39,027 nt of DNA, from assembly GCA_036521995.1 (NCBI GenBank), contig DATDGR010000074.1, forward strand, positions 1-39,027, in the 5' to 3' direction. Each line of letters opens with the position of its first letter. Position 1 is the stretch's first letter. The notes under the pieces were generated by a model. The model made no database searches, had not been told where the DNA came from, and saw nothing but the letters and a program-made list of their open reading frames with translations. The position numbers and the translations under genes are program-made. Shown piece by piece: positions 7,968 through 17,949 of this stretch. The DNA comes from Gp13-AA77 sp036521995 (GTDB lineage: Bacteria > Acidobacteriota > Terriglobia > UBA7540).

Positions 7968-8900
7968 TTGCCCCAAATTGCCTTCCTCTTTCCCGGCCAG
8001 GGCTCCCAATCTGCTGGCATGGGACGCGATCTCGCCGAGAACTTCACGGTGGCGCGTGCCGTGTTTGATGAAGCTGACCGGGTTCTTGGGTTTTCCCTGT
8101 CGAAACTCTGTTTTGAAGGCCCGGCGGAGGAGTTGCAGTTTACGGCCAATACCCAGCCGGCGATTCTGGCGGTTTCGGTGGCGGCGGCCGCGGTGCTGGC
8201 CGAAAAGGGTGCACGGCCTGATTACGTTGCCGGGCATAGCCTCGGCGAATATTCGGCCCTAGTGGCCGCGCGCGCTATCCGGCTGGCAGACGCCGTGCAA
8301 CTGGTGCGGAAGCGCGGCCAATACATGCAGGATGCGGTGCCTGTAGGCCAGGGCGCCATGGCCGCCTTGCTCGGCATGGAACTTGCGGCGGTGGAGGCAA
8401 TTTGCTACGAAGCCGCGCAGGGCGAAGTCGTGTCGCCCGCCAACCTCAATTCGCCCGGCCAGATCGTGATCGCGGGTCATGCCACGGCCGTCCGGCGCGC
8501 CGTTGAGCTCGCGAAAGGACGCGGCGCCAAGCGCGCCATCGTGCTGAACGTCAGTGCACCCTTCCACTGTGCATTGATGAAGCCGGCCAGCGACCGTCTG
8601 TCCGTTGATCTCGATGCGCTGGAGATTCTCGATCCAGAGGCTGCGCTGATCAACAACGCGAATGCCGAGATCGTGCGCCCGGCTTCTGCGGTGCGCGATG
8701 GCTTGAAGCGCCAGGTGACTGCACCGGTACGTTGGGAGGAGGCGATGAAGCGACTGCTCGCTGAAGGCGTTAATTTGTTTGTGGAAGTCGGACCGGGCCG
8801 GATCTTGTCTGGCTTGATGCGCCAGATCGACCGCAACGCCAAGTGCCTGCACGTGGAGGATTCAGCCTCACTGAACGAGGCTCTGGCGGCGTTGTGGTGA
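7968..8900 (+). CDS. fabD: Malonyl-CoA:ACP transacylase
   Basis: A 310-aa FabD that loads malonyl groups onto ACP. It has GQGSQ (Gln11), the nucleophile Ser91 in GHSLGEYSAL, Arg residues in QLVRKRGQYM, and His200 in SAPFHCALM, the full active-site set. The start is TTG at 7968, giving MPQIAFLFPGQGSQ and preceded by CTGAGG. The usual followers fabG, acpP and fabF are absent; the next gene is a tRNA. The 199-base gap from fabH holds no recognisable gene. Confidence 0.95.
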   Translation: MPQIAFLFPGQGSQSAGMGRDLAENFTVARAVFDEADRVLGFSLSKLCFEGPAEELQFTANTQPAILAVSVAAAAVLAEKGARPDYVAGHSLGEYSALVAARAIRLADAVQLVRKRGQYMQDAVPVGQGAMAALLGMELAAVEAICYEAAQGEVVSPANLNSPGQIVIAGHATAVRRAVELAKGRGAKRAIVLNVSAPFHCALMKPASDRLSVDLDALEILDPEAALINNANAEIVRPASAVRDGLKRQVTAPVRWEEAMKRLLAEGVNLFVEVGPGRILSGLMRQIDRNAKCLHVEDSASLNEALAALW

Positions 8901-8987
8901 GGGTCGTCGAAGCTTGCCGGACAACGGCGGAGGCGCGCCTCACGGGGCCTACCACGTCCTGCTCCCGTTGATCTCGGTGATAAGGTC

Positions 8988-9017
8988 TTGGAAGCGCGAG
9001 CAGTTTTCAGGTAGACT
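8988..9017 (+). promoter_or_regulatory. Possible promoter of the tRNA-Ser gene
   Basis: TTGGAA (8988-8993) and TAGACT (9012-9017) are separated by 18 bases, each matching four of six consensus positions. Transcription would start near 9024, about 35 bases before the mature tRNA 5' end, a sensible leader for RNase P processing. Confidence 0.4.
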
Positions 9018-9058
9018 TTGGAGGTAGGCGCAGGGTACCCCGTCTGCCGCCGTTTTGC

Positions 9059-9151
<93 letters not shown>

Positions 9152-9443
9152 GACTTTCAATTTCCTAAACCTCAAGGTGGCCCTGGATCGTAAGGGGACA
9201 CAAGCCAGACAGTTCCCCCAAAGCCGTCCGAGACGGGCTCGGCGGCCCGCCGAGAGGGCGCTCCAATCCAAAGGCCCCTCGCAGGATGGGCTATCTTGGC
9301 ATCTTTGGGGTGAGGCAAATTCCAAAATCAGTAACCGGTATCCCTATTTCGGAAGCGAAGTCCAACAATCTGAAATGAGGTCGCCAACAGATTGAAAACA
9401 ATAGAACTATTCGGCTCGCGACGATGCTAAACTGGAAGCTAGC
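9152..9443. other. Intergenic region after tRNA-Ser
   Basis: Just under 300 bases between the tRNA and the sensor kinase. A GC hairpin CTCGGCG-GCC-CGCCGAG occurs at 9238-9254 without a T-tract. No integrase, att repeat of the tRNA 3' end, or gene was seen. Confidence 0.45.
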
Positions 9444-12321
9444 GTGCATCGCCGGTCCTCGCTGGATTCTTCGCGCAAGGAGCGACGCCCGGCTTCCGCC
9501 ATGACGCCGAGACCCACTTTCCGCTTCACCACGGTCCTCGCCACGGTCCTCAGTCTGGGCCTTGTAGTTTGCGGGTACCTCAGCATCCGGCAGCAAATCA
9601 CGTACCATCTCCCAAGCGACGGCATTGCCTGGGTGGACTCGAACGACGGCGTGCAGGCATGGCTCGTCACCCCAGGTGGCGCGGGTGAGGTGGTCGGGGT
9701 TCGCCCGGGAGACGTGCTTAGGTCGGTTAACGGCATCAGGGTTGCGAACGCGGCCGAAGTCAGCCGAATGGTTTTCGAGGCGGGCATTGGTCGGAGACTC
9801 GGCTATCACCTCGATCGGCGGGGTCAGCCCGTCGATATCACCGTCACCATAGCCCGCGAGCATAATCCTTACTCGTCGCGCGGTTATCTTGACGCGGTTG
9901 GCTTGATCTACCTGTTCGTCGGCGCTTTCATCCTCTTTCGGCGCTGGACGGCGTCTAAATCCCTGCACTTTTACCTTTTCTGCCTCACTTCTTTCGTCCT
10001 ATATACTTGTCATTACACCGGCAAGCTGAATTCGTTTGACCAGACGGTCTACTGGCTGAACGTCGCGGCCACCATCCTTCAGCCCGCCATTTTCCTGCAT
10101 TTCTGCCTAACTTTTCCCAGACCCGTGGCGGCCATGAAGGGGCGACCCTGGCTGGTCCCGCTGCTCTACGTCCCGGGCGCCTTGGTGGGCGCCTTTCACG
10201 TGCTAGCGCGCGCCGGTGCGTTCAGCCCGATGCGTGAAGCTTTGTGGCTGGCCGACCGGATGGAGTATTTCTATCTCGCCGCCCTTTTCATCCTGGGCGG
10301 CGCCGTTCTGGAGCGCTCTTACCGCCAGAGCCGGATTCCGCTGCGCAAGCAGCAACTGAAGTGGGTGACGCGCGGCACCTACGTGGCGATCATACCGTTC
10401 GCTCTGCTGTACGCCGTCCCCTACTTCTTGGGCGTCATACCTGCGCCCTGGATGAAACTCTCGGCGCTCACGCTTATCTTCTTGCCCGTCACCTTTGGTT
10501 ACGCTCTCGTCCGGTACCGGCTCATGGACGTGGACATCATCTTCCGGCGTGGCATCGCCTATACATTGGCCACGGCGGTGATGGTCGGGCTCTATTTCGG
10601 CGGTATTGGCCTGTTCGCCGACTTCTTCCGCAGCCAGGTTCGAGACCTCGGACGCGGCGGCTGGATTCTGGCCTTGATGGTGACGGCGGTGGTGTTCCAG
10701 CCCTTCGTCAACTGGATTCAGGCGCGGCTTGACCGCTTCTTCAACCCGACGCGGTATGACTATCGCCGGACCTTGCTAGATTTTGCGCGCGAGCTGACTT
10801 CTGAAGTTCGCGTCAGTCGCCTGCTCGACCAAGTCACCGAGCGGCTGGTGGAAACCCTGGGGGTGGAGCGGGTGGCCGTAATCATGGCTTCACCTGAGAG
10901 TTCGGACGGTCCGATGACCCTGGCGGCCGCTCAAGGTTTTATACCTCCTGCGAAGCTGGATTGGAGCTTCCTCAACCCGAACCGCAGTGAAATGGCCAAG
11001 GGTTACCTCTTTTTAGAAAGCGTGCGGCGGGTCCCGGGAGTTTCGCCGGCCGCCCAGGAGACGATCGAGCAGCTTGACTTGAATTACTACCTGCCCCTCC
11101 GCATCAAGAACCGGACGCTTGGCTACCTGGGCCTCGGCAAGACCCGGCATGGGAACTACCTCTCTAGCGAAGACGTGGACCTGCTGAACACCATTGCCGG
11201 CTACGTCAGCATTGCGCTCGAGAACGCGCGGCTCTACGGATCGCTGGAACAGCAAGCTCGCGAGCAGCGGGCCTTACGCGATTACAGCGAGAGCATCATC
11301 GAGTCCATCAGTGCCGGCGTGCTTTCTCTGGATATGGAAGGCCGGATTGGATCCTGCAATTCGGCCATGGAGAAGCTCTACGGCCTGGAGCGCTCGCAGG
11401 TGGTGGGCCGTCGGCTCCGTGAGGTATTCCCGCCGGAGCTACTGAGCGAGCTCCCTGGGGACTCCGCGGTCCCCGAGGCCCATTCAGTGTACAAGTTTCG
11501 GCTCACCACGCCGGCGGGCCGCGAGTTGGTGGTGAACATCTCCGCTGCGCCCTTGGTGGATCTCGCCGGCAGCAAGATGATCGGACGCCTCTTGATCTTC
11601 AACGATCTCACCGAGCGCGTGAGCCTCGAGGATCAACTCATGCAGGCCGAGAAGCTCTCTTCGATCGGATTGCTTGCGGCTGGCGTGGCTCACGAGGTGA
11701 ACACCCCGCTGGCCGTCATCGCCTCTCAGGGCCAGATGCTGCTGCGGCAGGTGCCCGCCGATAATCCTCAGTCGCGCACGGTCGAGAAGATCGTGAAGCA
11801 GGCGTTTCGCGCCTCGGAGATCGTCAACAGTCTGCTGAAATTCTCGCGTGTGAGCGGCAGCGAATTCGCCGAGCTCGACATCAACAAGGTTATCCAGGAG
11901 ACTTTGTCGCTGGTGGAACCGATGCTGCAGAGCTCCAGGGTCGAGCTCAACCTGCAGCTCGCCTCGGAGCTTCCGCCCGTCTCGGGCAACTATGGCAAGC
12001 TCCAGCAAGTGTTTATGAATCTGCTGGTGAACGCTCGTGACGCCATGCCGTCCGGCGGCGAGCTAACCGTGGTGACAGAGCGGGAGGACTCCGTGGTGCG
12101 AGTCGAAGTGTGCGACACTGGGATCGGCATCGCGCCCGATCACGTCAACAAGATTTTCGATCCATTCTTCACCACCAAGGCCAAGAGCCGTGGCACGGGA
12201 CTTGGTCTGGCCGTGAGTTATGGAATCATCCGCGAGCACGCTGGCACTGTGGAAGTGGATAGCCTTTCCGGTCAGGGCACCACGTTCCGTCTGGAATTCC
12301 CCGTGCTAAGAAAAGCTGTGC

Positions 12322-12332
<11 letters not shown>
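9444..12332 (+). CDS. Membrane sensor histidine kinase (PDZ, multi-TM, GAF, PAS, HisKA, HATPase)
   Basis: A 962-aa hybrid-architecture sensor. In order it shows one N-terminal helix (about 27-45), a PDZ-like domain (about 60-140; GVRPGDVLRSVNGI), eight to nine further hydrophobic segments (about 150-430), a GAF-like domain (about 445-600), a PAS domain (about 615-730; ESIIESISAGVLSLD), HisKA with phospho-acceptor His750 in GVAHEVNTPLAV, and a HATPase with N-box Asn863 (NLLVNARDAMPSGG), DTGIGI and GTGLGLAVSYGI. It probably autophosphorylates and passes the phosphate to the NtrC-type regulator whose gene overlaps its 3' end by 11 bases. GTG at 9444 is chosen because GGAAG sits five bases upstream; ATG 9501 is an alternative without such a site. 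The stimulus is unknown. Confidence 0.9.
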
Positions 12333-13725
<1,393 letters not shown>

Positions 13726-13764
13726 GGCACCCAGGCGCGGACAGCTTGCCAGCCGAATCTTCTC

Positions 13765-14979
13765 TCAGGCGTAGTGCTCGCCCAGGTATTCGGCAATCGC
13801 TTGGTAGGCTCGCCTCAGTATCGGCTCGTCGGGCAGGAACACAATGCGGAAGTGTTTTGTGCCTGGCGCCTGGCCAAAGCCGCTCCCGTGGACCAGGAGC
13901 ACATGCTTCTCCCGCAGCAGGCCCCGTACAAATTCTTCGTCGCTGCCAGGGATGTCCAGACGGGGAAAGGCGTAGAAAGCACCTTGCGGCGGCACGCAAC
14001 TGAGGCGGGGGTTGGAGTTGGCGAATTCCACCGTCAGATCGCGGCGGGCCTGCAGCTTGCGCAGCACTTTGGCTAAGTGGTCCTGGGGACCCTCTAGCGC
14101 CCGCCGAATGGCGTACTGCTCGGGGTGATTTGCGCTCAGCCGGCTGCGCAGCAACTTGTGAATCCCTTCAAGGTAGGGCTGCAGTGCTCCGGCATCACCG
14201 CTCGCGATAGCCCATCCCACCCGCCAACCAGGTGCAAGATAAGCCTTCGAAAGCCCGCCGAAGGTGATCACGGGGACGTCTGGAGCTAGCGCCGCGAGCG
14301 ACACGTGCTCGCCGTCAAGGGTGAGTTTGTCGTAAATCTCGTCGGCGAAGACCACCAGATTGTGCTCGCGCGCCAATTCCGCAATACGTTCCAGCGTCCG
14401 ACGCGAGTAGAGAGTGCCGGTGGGGTTGTTCGGGTTGATCACCACGATGGCGCGAGTAAGCGGCGTGAGGCGTCGGGCCATCTCTTCAACGTCGGGCTCC
14501 CATCCCGAAGCCTCGTCGAGCGCGTAGGTGTTCAGCTCGGCCCCGAGCTTGGCGAGTACCGCCCAATAGAGCGGATACTCAGGACTTGGGGTCAGCACAT
14601 TCTCGCCGGGATTCACCAAGGCGGCCAGGCATAGGTCCACCGCCTCGCTCACTCCCTGGGTGACAAAAACACTTTGAACGTTGCGGATGCCTTTACGATG
14701 CGCTTCACCTCGTATGGCTTCGAGGGCCTCGGGGATGCCGGCCGACGGAGCGTAACCGCCATGCCCATCGCGCATGGCCTGGGCTACTGCCTCAATGAGC
14801 TGAGGTGGTGTCTGGAAATCAAACTGAAGCGGGTCGCCGATATTGAGCGGCAGAATCTCATGCCCCTGCCGCGCCACTTCCTCCGCCAGCACGGCAACGT
14901 CGCGAATGGCGTAACGGACGTGCTCAAGACGGGCGGCGGCCAGGATTTGATGAACATCAGGGGCGGGTGTGCTTGCCAT
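13765..14979 (-). CDS. Class I/II aminotransferase, alanine aminotransferase AlaA-like
   Basis: A 404-aa PLP enzyme of fold type I. The family features are GYAPSAGIPEALEAI, the cofactor and substrate motif NPNNPTGTLYS (about 182-192), FADEIYDKL (about 211-219), and the Schiff-base lysine Lys245 in GGLSKAYLAPGWRVGW. The length and motif spellings are close to E. coli AlaA, which makes alanine from pyruvate and glutamate, but other specificities are possible. The gene converges on the response-regulator gene with a 39-base gap, and is divergent from the small membrane protein. Confidence 0.88.
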   Translation of the reverse strand: MASTPAPDVHQILAAARLEHVRYAIRDVAVLAEEVARQGHEILPLNIGDPLQFDFQTPPQLIEAVAQAMRDGHGGYAPSAGIPEALEAIRGEAHRKGIRNVQSVFVTQGVSEAVDLCLAALVNPGENVLTPSPEYPLYWAVLAKLGAELNTYALDEASGWEPDVEEMARRLTPLTRAIVVINPNNPTGTLYSRRTLERIAELAREHNLVVFADEIYDKLTLDGEHVSLAALAPDVPVITFGGLSKAYLAPGWRVGWAIASGDAGALQPYLEGIHKLLRSRLSANHPEQYAIRRALEGPQDHLAKVLRKLQARRDLTVEFANSNPRLSCVPPQGAFYAFPRLDIPGSDEEFVRGLLREKHVLLVHGSGFGQAPGTKHFRIVFLPDEPILRRAYQAIAEYLGEHYA

Positions 14980-15130
14980 GCCTGAGTTCTAACAGAAAGC
15001 GGGACAGTGGTCAATTTCGGACAGCGAAGCCTCGTAAACCCGCCCCGATCGTTGCAATCGCGTCGGTGGCTGTGTATGCTTCTGTCGCTCTGATGGTCCG
15101 ATAACATCAGTCCAGACCAAGGAGGTGTTT

Positions 15131-15358
15131 ATGAGGCGCTGGATCGTTTACCTCGCGTGGGCTTGGGAGATCATCGTCGGCGGCCTGCTGATTACGCCGG
15201 GGGGCATCATCTGTATTGCTTGCGGGACGCCGCTGCAAGCTCCGGGGTACATCGGGGAGACTGCCACCTGGATTGTCGGTGTGGTGGCAATTCTTCTGGG
15301 CGTTTTCGGAATCGTGACCGCAGCAGGGGCCAGGACCGGCTCTGCCGGCAGCGCGTAG
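15131..15358 (+). CDS. Small two-helix membrane protein, 75 aa
   Basis: An ORF starting at ATG 15131, preceded by a near-perfect AAGGAGG with good spacing, so translation is very likely. The frame is also open from 15125, but that GTG lies inside the ribosome-binding site. The protein has a helix at about residues 5-25 (WIVYLAWAWEIIVGGLLI) and another at about 43-62 (TWIVGVVAILLGVFGIVTA), with a short loop holding ICIACG. A strong hairpin follows nine bases after the stop. I do not recognise the family. It is monocistronic, between a divergent aminotransferase and a convergent dehydrogenase. Confidence 0.75.
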   Translation: MRRWIVYLAWAWEIIVGGLLITPGGIICIACGTPLQAPGYIGETATWIVGVVAILLGVFGIVTAAGARTGSAGSA

Positions 15359-15366
15359 GCCAGCAG

Positions 15367-15397
15367 CCACGGTCAATCGTTCTTCGATTGACCGTGG
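15367..15397 (+). terminator. Perfect 13-bp hairpin after the small membrane protein
   Basis: CCACGGTCAATCG (15367-15379) pairs perfectly with CGATTGACCGTGG (15385-15397) around loop TTCTT. Only a weak pyrimidine run (GCTCTTCCC) follows, so it is a poor intrinsic terminator by T-tract but a strong structure. It lies between two convergent genes and could serve both strands. Confidence 0.6.
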
Positions 15398-15501
15398 GCT
15401 CTTCCCATGGACAGGAACCCACGGCCAGGCCCAACCGGAAGCCCATACCAGTCTCGAGACCCACACACGCTGTGTTCAGACTCCCAACGAAGCGTGCCAG
15501 A

Positions 15502-16350
15502 CTAGTACTGATAAAACCCGCGCCCGGACTTGCGGCCGAGCCAGCCGGCATCGACCATCTTGATCAGCAGCGGGCAGGGCCGGTATTTGGGATCGCCGAG
15601 GCCGGACTGCAGTACGCGCATGATGTCGAGGCAGACGTCGAGTCCAATGAAGTCTGCCAGGGTTAGCGGACCCATCGGGTGCGCCATACCAAGATTGAAG
15701 ACTTCATCCACCGCCTCGGCAGTAGCCACGCCTTCCATCACTGCGTACATGGCTTCATTCAGCAACGGCATCAGCACGCGGTTCGAGACAAAGCCCGGCG
15801 CGTCATTCACCTCGACGGGAGTTTTCTCCAATTTCTCGGCGAGAGTTTTCACCATGGCGAAGGTTTCGTTGGAGGTCGCCAATCCTCGGATCACCTCGAC
15901 CAGTTTCATCACCGGCACGGGATTAAAGAAGTGCATCCCGATGACTCGGTCGGGCCGCCTGGTCACCGCTGCCAGCCTGGTTATCGAAATGGACGAGGTG
16001 TTTGACGCAAGGAGGACCTCGGGACGGCAGATCGTGTCGAGATCGCGGAAGAGTTCGGCCTTGATCTCAAAGCGCTCGCTGGCTGCTTCCACGACGAAAT
16101 CACAGTCGGCCAGCCGCTTGCGATCGGTTGTGCCCGTGATGCGCCCGAGCGATAGGTCGCGCTGCTCGGAGGTCAGCGTGCTCTTCGCAACCTCGCGTTC
16201 CAGGTTCTTGCGGATCGTTTCGAGACCGCGATCGATGAAGCGCTGCTCCAGGTCGACCAGCACCACATGGTATCGATTCTTGGCGAAGACATGCGCAATG
16301 CCATTGCCCATCGTGCCCGCGCCGATGACTCCCACTGTTCTGATGTCCAT
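15502..16350 (-). CDS. 3-hydroxybutyryl-CoA dehydrogenase
   Basis: A 282-aa short 3-hydroxyacyl-CoA dehydrogenase that interconverts acetoacetyl-CoA and 3-hydroxybutyryl-CoA with NAD(P). The Rossmann motif is GVIGAGTMGNGIAHVFA (about residues 7-23), and the catalytic region reads SNTSS, GMHFFNPVPVMKLVEV (His140) and NDAPGFVSNRVLMP. The C-terminal half has the dimerisation pattern AVDEVFNLGMAHPMGPLTLADFIGLD. The length is right for a stand-alone Hbd/PaaH-type enzyme. It converges on the 75-aa membrane protein gene across the hairpin. A 250-base gap without a recognised gene separates it from thyX upstream. Confidence 0.93.
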   Translation of the reverse strand: MDIRTVGVIGAGTMGNGIAHVFAKNRYHVVLVDLEQRFIDRGLETIRKNLEREVAKSTLTSEQRDLSLGRITGTTDRKRLADCDFVVEAASERFEIKAELFRDLDTICRPEVLLASNTSSISITRLAAVTRRPDRVIGMHFFNPVPVMKLVEVIRGLATSNETFAMVKTLAEKLEKTPVEVNDAPGFVSNRVLMPLLNEAMYAVMEGVATAEAVDEVFNLGMAHPMGPLTLADFIGLDVCLDIMRVLQSGLGDPKYRPCPLLIKMVDAGWLGRKSGRGFYQY

Positions 16351-16600
16351 GATTGCCTCAAATTACGGTCTTGTCAGGCACCCTTCCGTCACTTTTGGTC
16401 TCTGGTTTGTTTTCCCGCTGGGTGGCCCCGACCTGCGCTTCTCAGCAAGCCTGCGGTTCATTGATACGACTTGCCCCGTCGCGGCGTCCACAGAGGCCAC
16501 GTGCGAGCATCGCATACATGCCAAACGGCAGCACGTATTCGCCACCCGCCCATAAGTCCGCAAGAGAGAGTATGACCCGCGCCTGCTCTGCCGCAGGGCA

Positions 16601-17407
16601 TCACACCTTGGAGTGCTGGACCGAGACCGAAGGCAGGCCGTCGGGCTCGTCGACAATCGAGACATCGTGAAAGATGTTCGGGCTCTCCTCTAGGAGAACC
16701 CGCGCTACCTCGACCGCCAGCAGGCGGATTTCGGTATCGGCGTGAGGGCTGCCGCGAAGCTCGAGAAAGTGCCGCCAGGCGCGCGAATTGCCGGTGACGA
16801 AGATCTTGGTCTCGCAAGCGTTCGGGAGGATCGATCGGGCCGCCTGCCGCGCCCACTTGCGCCGGTCGCGCGGCGCCATATCAGGGCGCTGCTGCTGAAC
16901 GTAACTGCCGGTGGCCTCGGCCAGCTCTACATACGCTCGCCGGACCATCTCAATGGTCTGCTGCCACTTGGCGCGTAAGGCCTCGTCCTGCTGGTAAAGC
17001 GGCGGCACTACGTAGCGGGCGTCGCTCTCGTCCACGTAGCGCTGGGAGAGCTGGGAGTAGCCAAAGCCGACGCGGTGACGGACCAGCTCGTGAGTGAGCG
17101 CGCGGCTGACGCCGGTGATCAGCAGGTTCCAGACGGCGTGCTCGAGGACGCTGCCGTGTTTCGAGGAGAGGATGTTCTCGATGTACTCCTGGTTGGACTT
17201 CCGGCCCTTGCCGAAAGACATGTAGCAGGTGCGCCCGGCGATTTCGGCCAGCGCCTCGGCCGCTTCGGAGGTGTCCGTAACAAACTGCAACCCTTCGTCA
17301 TTCAGGAAGCGGGCGAGTTCCTCCGCCACCACGACTTGGCGTCCGAGTAGATAGACTTTCGGTTTGGTGACGTAGGGATCAGGCGGCTGGTGAGTAGTCA
17401 AGCTCAA
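16601..17407 (-). CDS. thyX: Flavin-dependent thymidylate synthase
   Basis: ThyX methylates dUMP to dTMP using FAD, NADPH and methylene-tetrahydrofolate. The signature (RHR..7 residues..S.RY) appears as RHRVGFGYSQLSQRYV. Other family parts are SFGKGRKSNQEYIENILSSKHGSVLEHAVWN and the C-terminal RSILPNACETKIFVTGNSRAWRHFLELR. The start is uncertain: the frame is open to ATG 17494, but the leading 30 codons look non-coding. TTG at 17407 (or 17401), preceded by GGAAC, gives about 268 aa ahead of TKPKVYLLGR and is preferred. The gene follows rpmE on the same strand with a short gap and is probably co-transcribed with it. Confidence 0.9.
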   Translation of the reverse strand: MSLTTHQPPDPYVTKPKVYLLGRQVVVAEELARFLNDEGLQFVTDTSEAAEALAEIAGRTCYMSFGKGRKSNQEYIENILSSKHGSVLEHAVWNLLITGVSRALTHELVRHRVGFGYSQLSQRYVDESDARYVVPPLYQQDEALRAKWQQTIEMVRRAYVELAEATGSYVQQQRPDMAPRDRRKWARQAARSILPNACETKIFVTGNSRAWRHFLELRGSPHADTEIRLLAVEVARVLLEESPNIFHDVSIVDEPDGLPSVSVQHSKV

Positions 17408-17509
17408 GTTCCATGTTCGAGCGTGTGAGATGGCACTTTGACTTTGGCCGCCCGCCCGGAGCTGCGGAACAACACACGCCCGGCGGGCCGCCATCCAACC
17501 GAAAGCGCT

Positions 17510-17764
17510 CTACCGGGAGCCGGAGACAGGCGCTTTCGCGGCCGCCGGTTCAGCCTGGGGCACACGCTTGTATTTCCGCTGGAAGCGTTCAACGCGACCG
17601 GCGCTGTCCACCAGCTTCTGCTTGCCGGTGAAGAACGGGTGGCAATTCGAGCAGATTTCAAGGTGCAGGAGGTCGCCCTTGTACGTGGAGCGCGTCTTAA
17701 ATGTGTTCCCGCAGGCGCAAGTCACCGTCACGTCGTGATAGGCGGGATGGATATCCTTCTTCAT
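17510..17764 (-). CDS. rpmE: 50S ribosomal protein L31
   Basis: An 84-aa L31 beginning MKKDIHPAYHDVTVTCACGNTF, with LEICSNCHPFFTGKQKLVDSAGRVERFQRKY further on. It is the zinc-binding (Cys-containing) form, with the CxC plus CxxC pattern visible. The ATG at 17764 follows AAGGAGAT, an ideal ribosome-binding site; the frame extends seven codons further but lacks support. The C-terminal tail (PQAEPAAAKAPVSGSR) is longer than in many L31 proteins. thyX lies immediately downstream. Confidence 0.95.
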   Translation of the reverse strand: MKKDIHPAYHDVTVTCACGNTFKTRSTYKGDLLHLEICSNCHPFFTGKQKLVDSAGRVERFQRKYKRVPQAEPAAAKAPVSGSR

Positions 17765-17949
17765 AGATCTCCTTCGAAACCGCAATTTGGTATTTTATCT
17801 GCTTAGGCCTGAACTTTCAACGGGCTTGGACAGGGACAGACAACACAGCTGATCTCGCCTCAAGGCGAGCCGTCGCCAGTCATCTATTGGATGAGTCAGA
17901 ATCCGAAAGGGCGCTCCTTCCAAACCGCTGGACGGGCGCCTTCGACCCT

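Noticed and set aside
9238..9254. Intrinsic terminator after tRNA-Ser
   Set aside because: The hairpin has no T-tract and lies 87 bases past the tRNA; a GC-rich chance stem is as likely.
16363..16600. Small hydrophobic ORF between hbd and thyX
   Set aside because: A minus-strand frame with EYVLPFGMYAML has no start signal and no recognised family; it is too weak to annotate.
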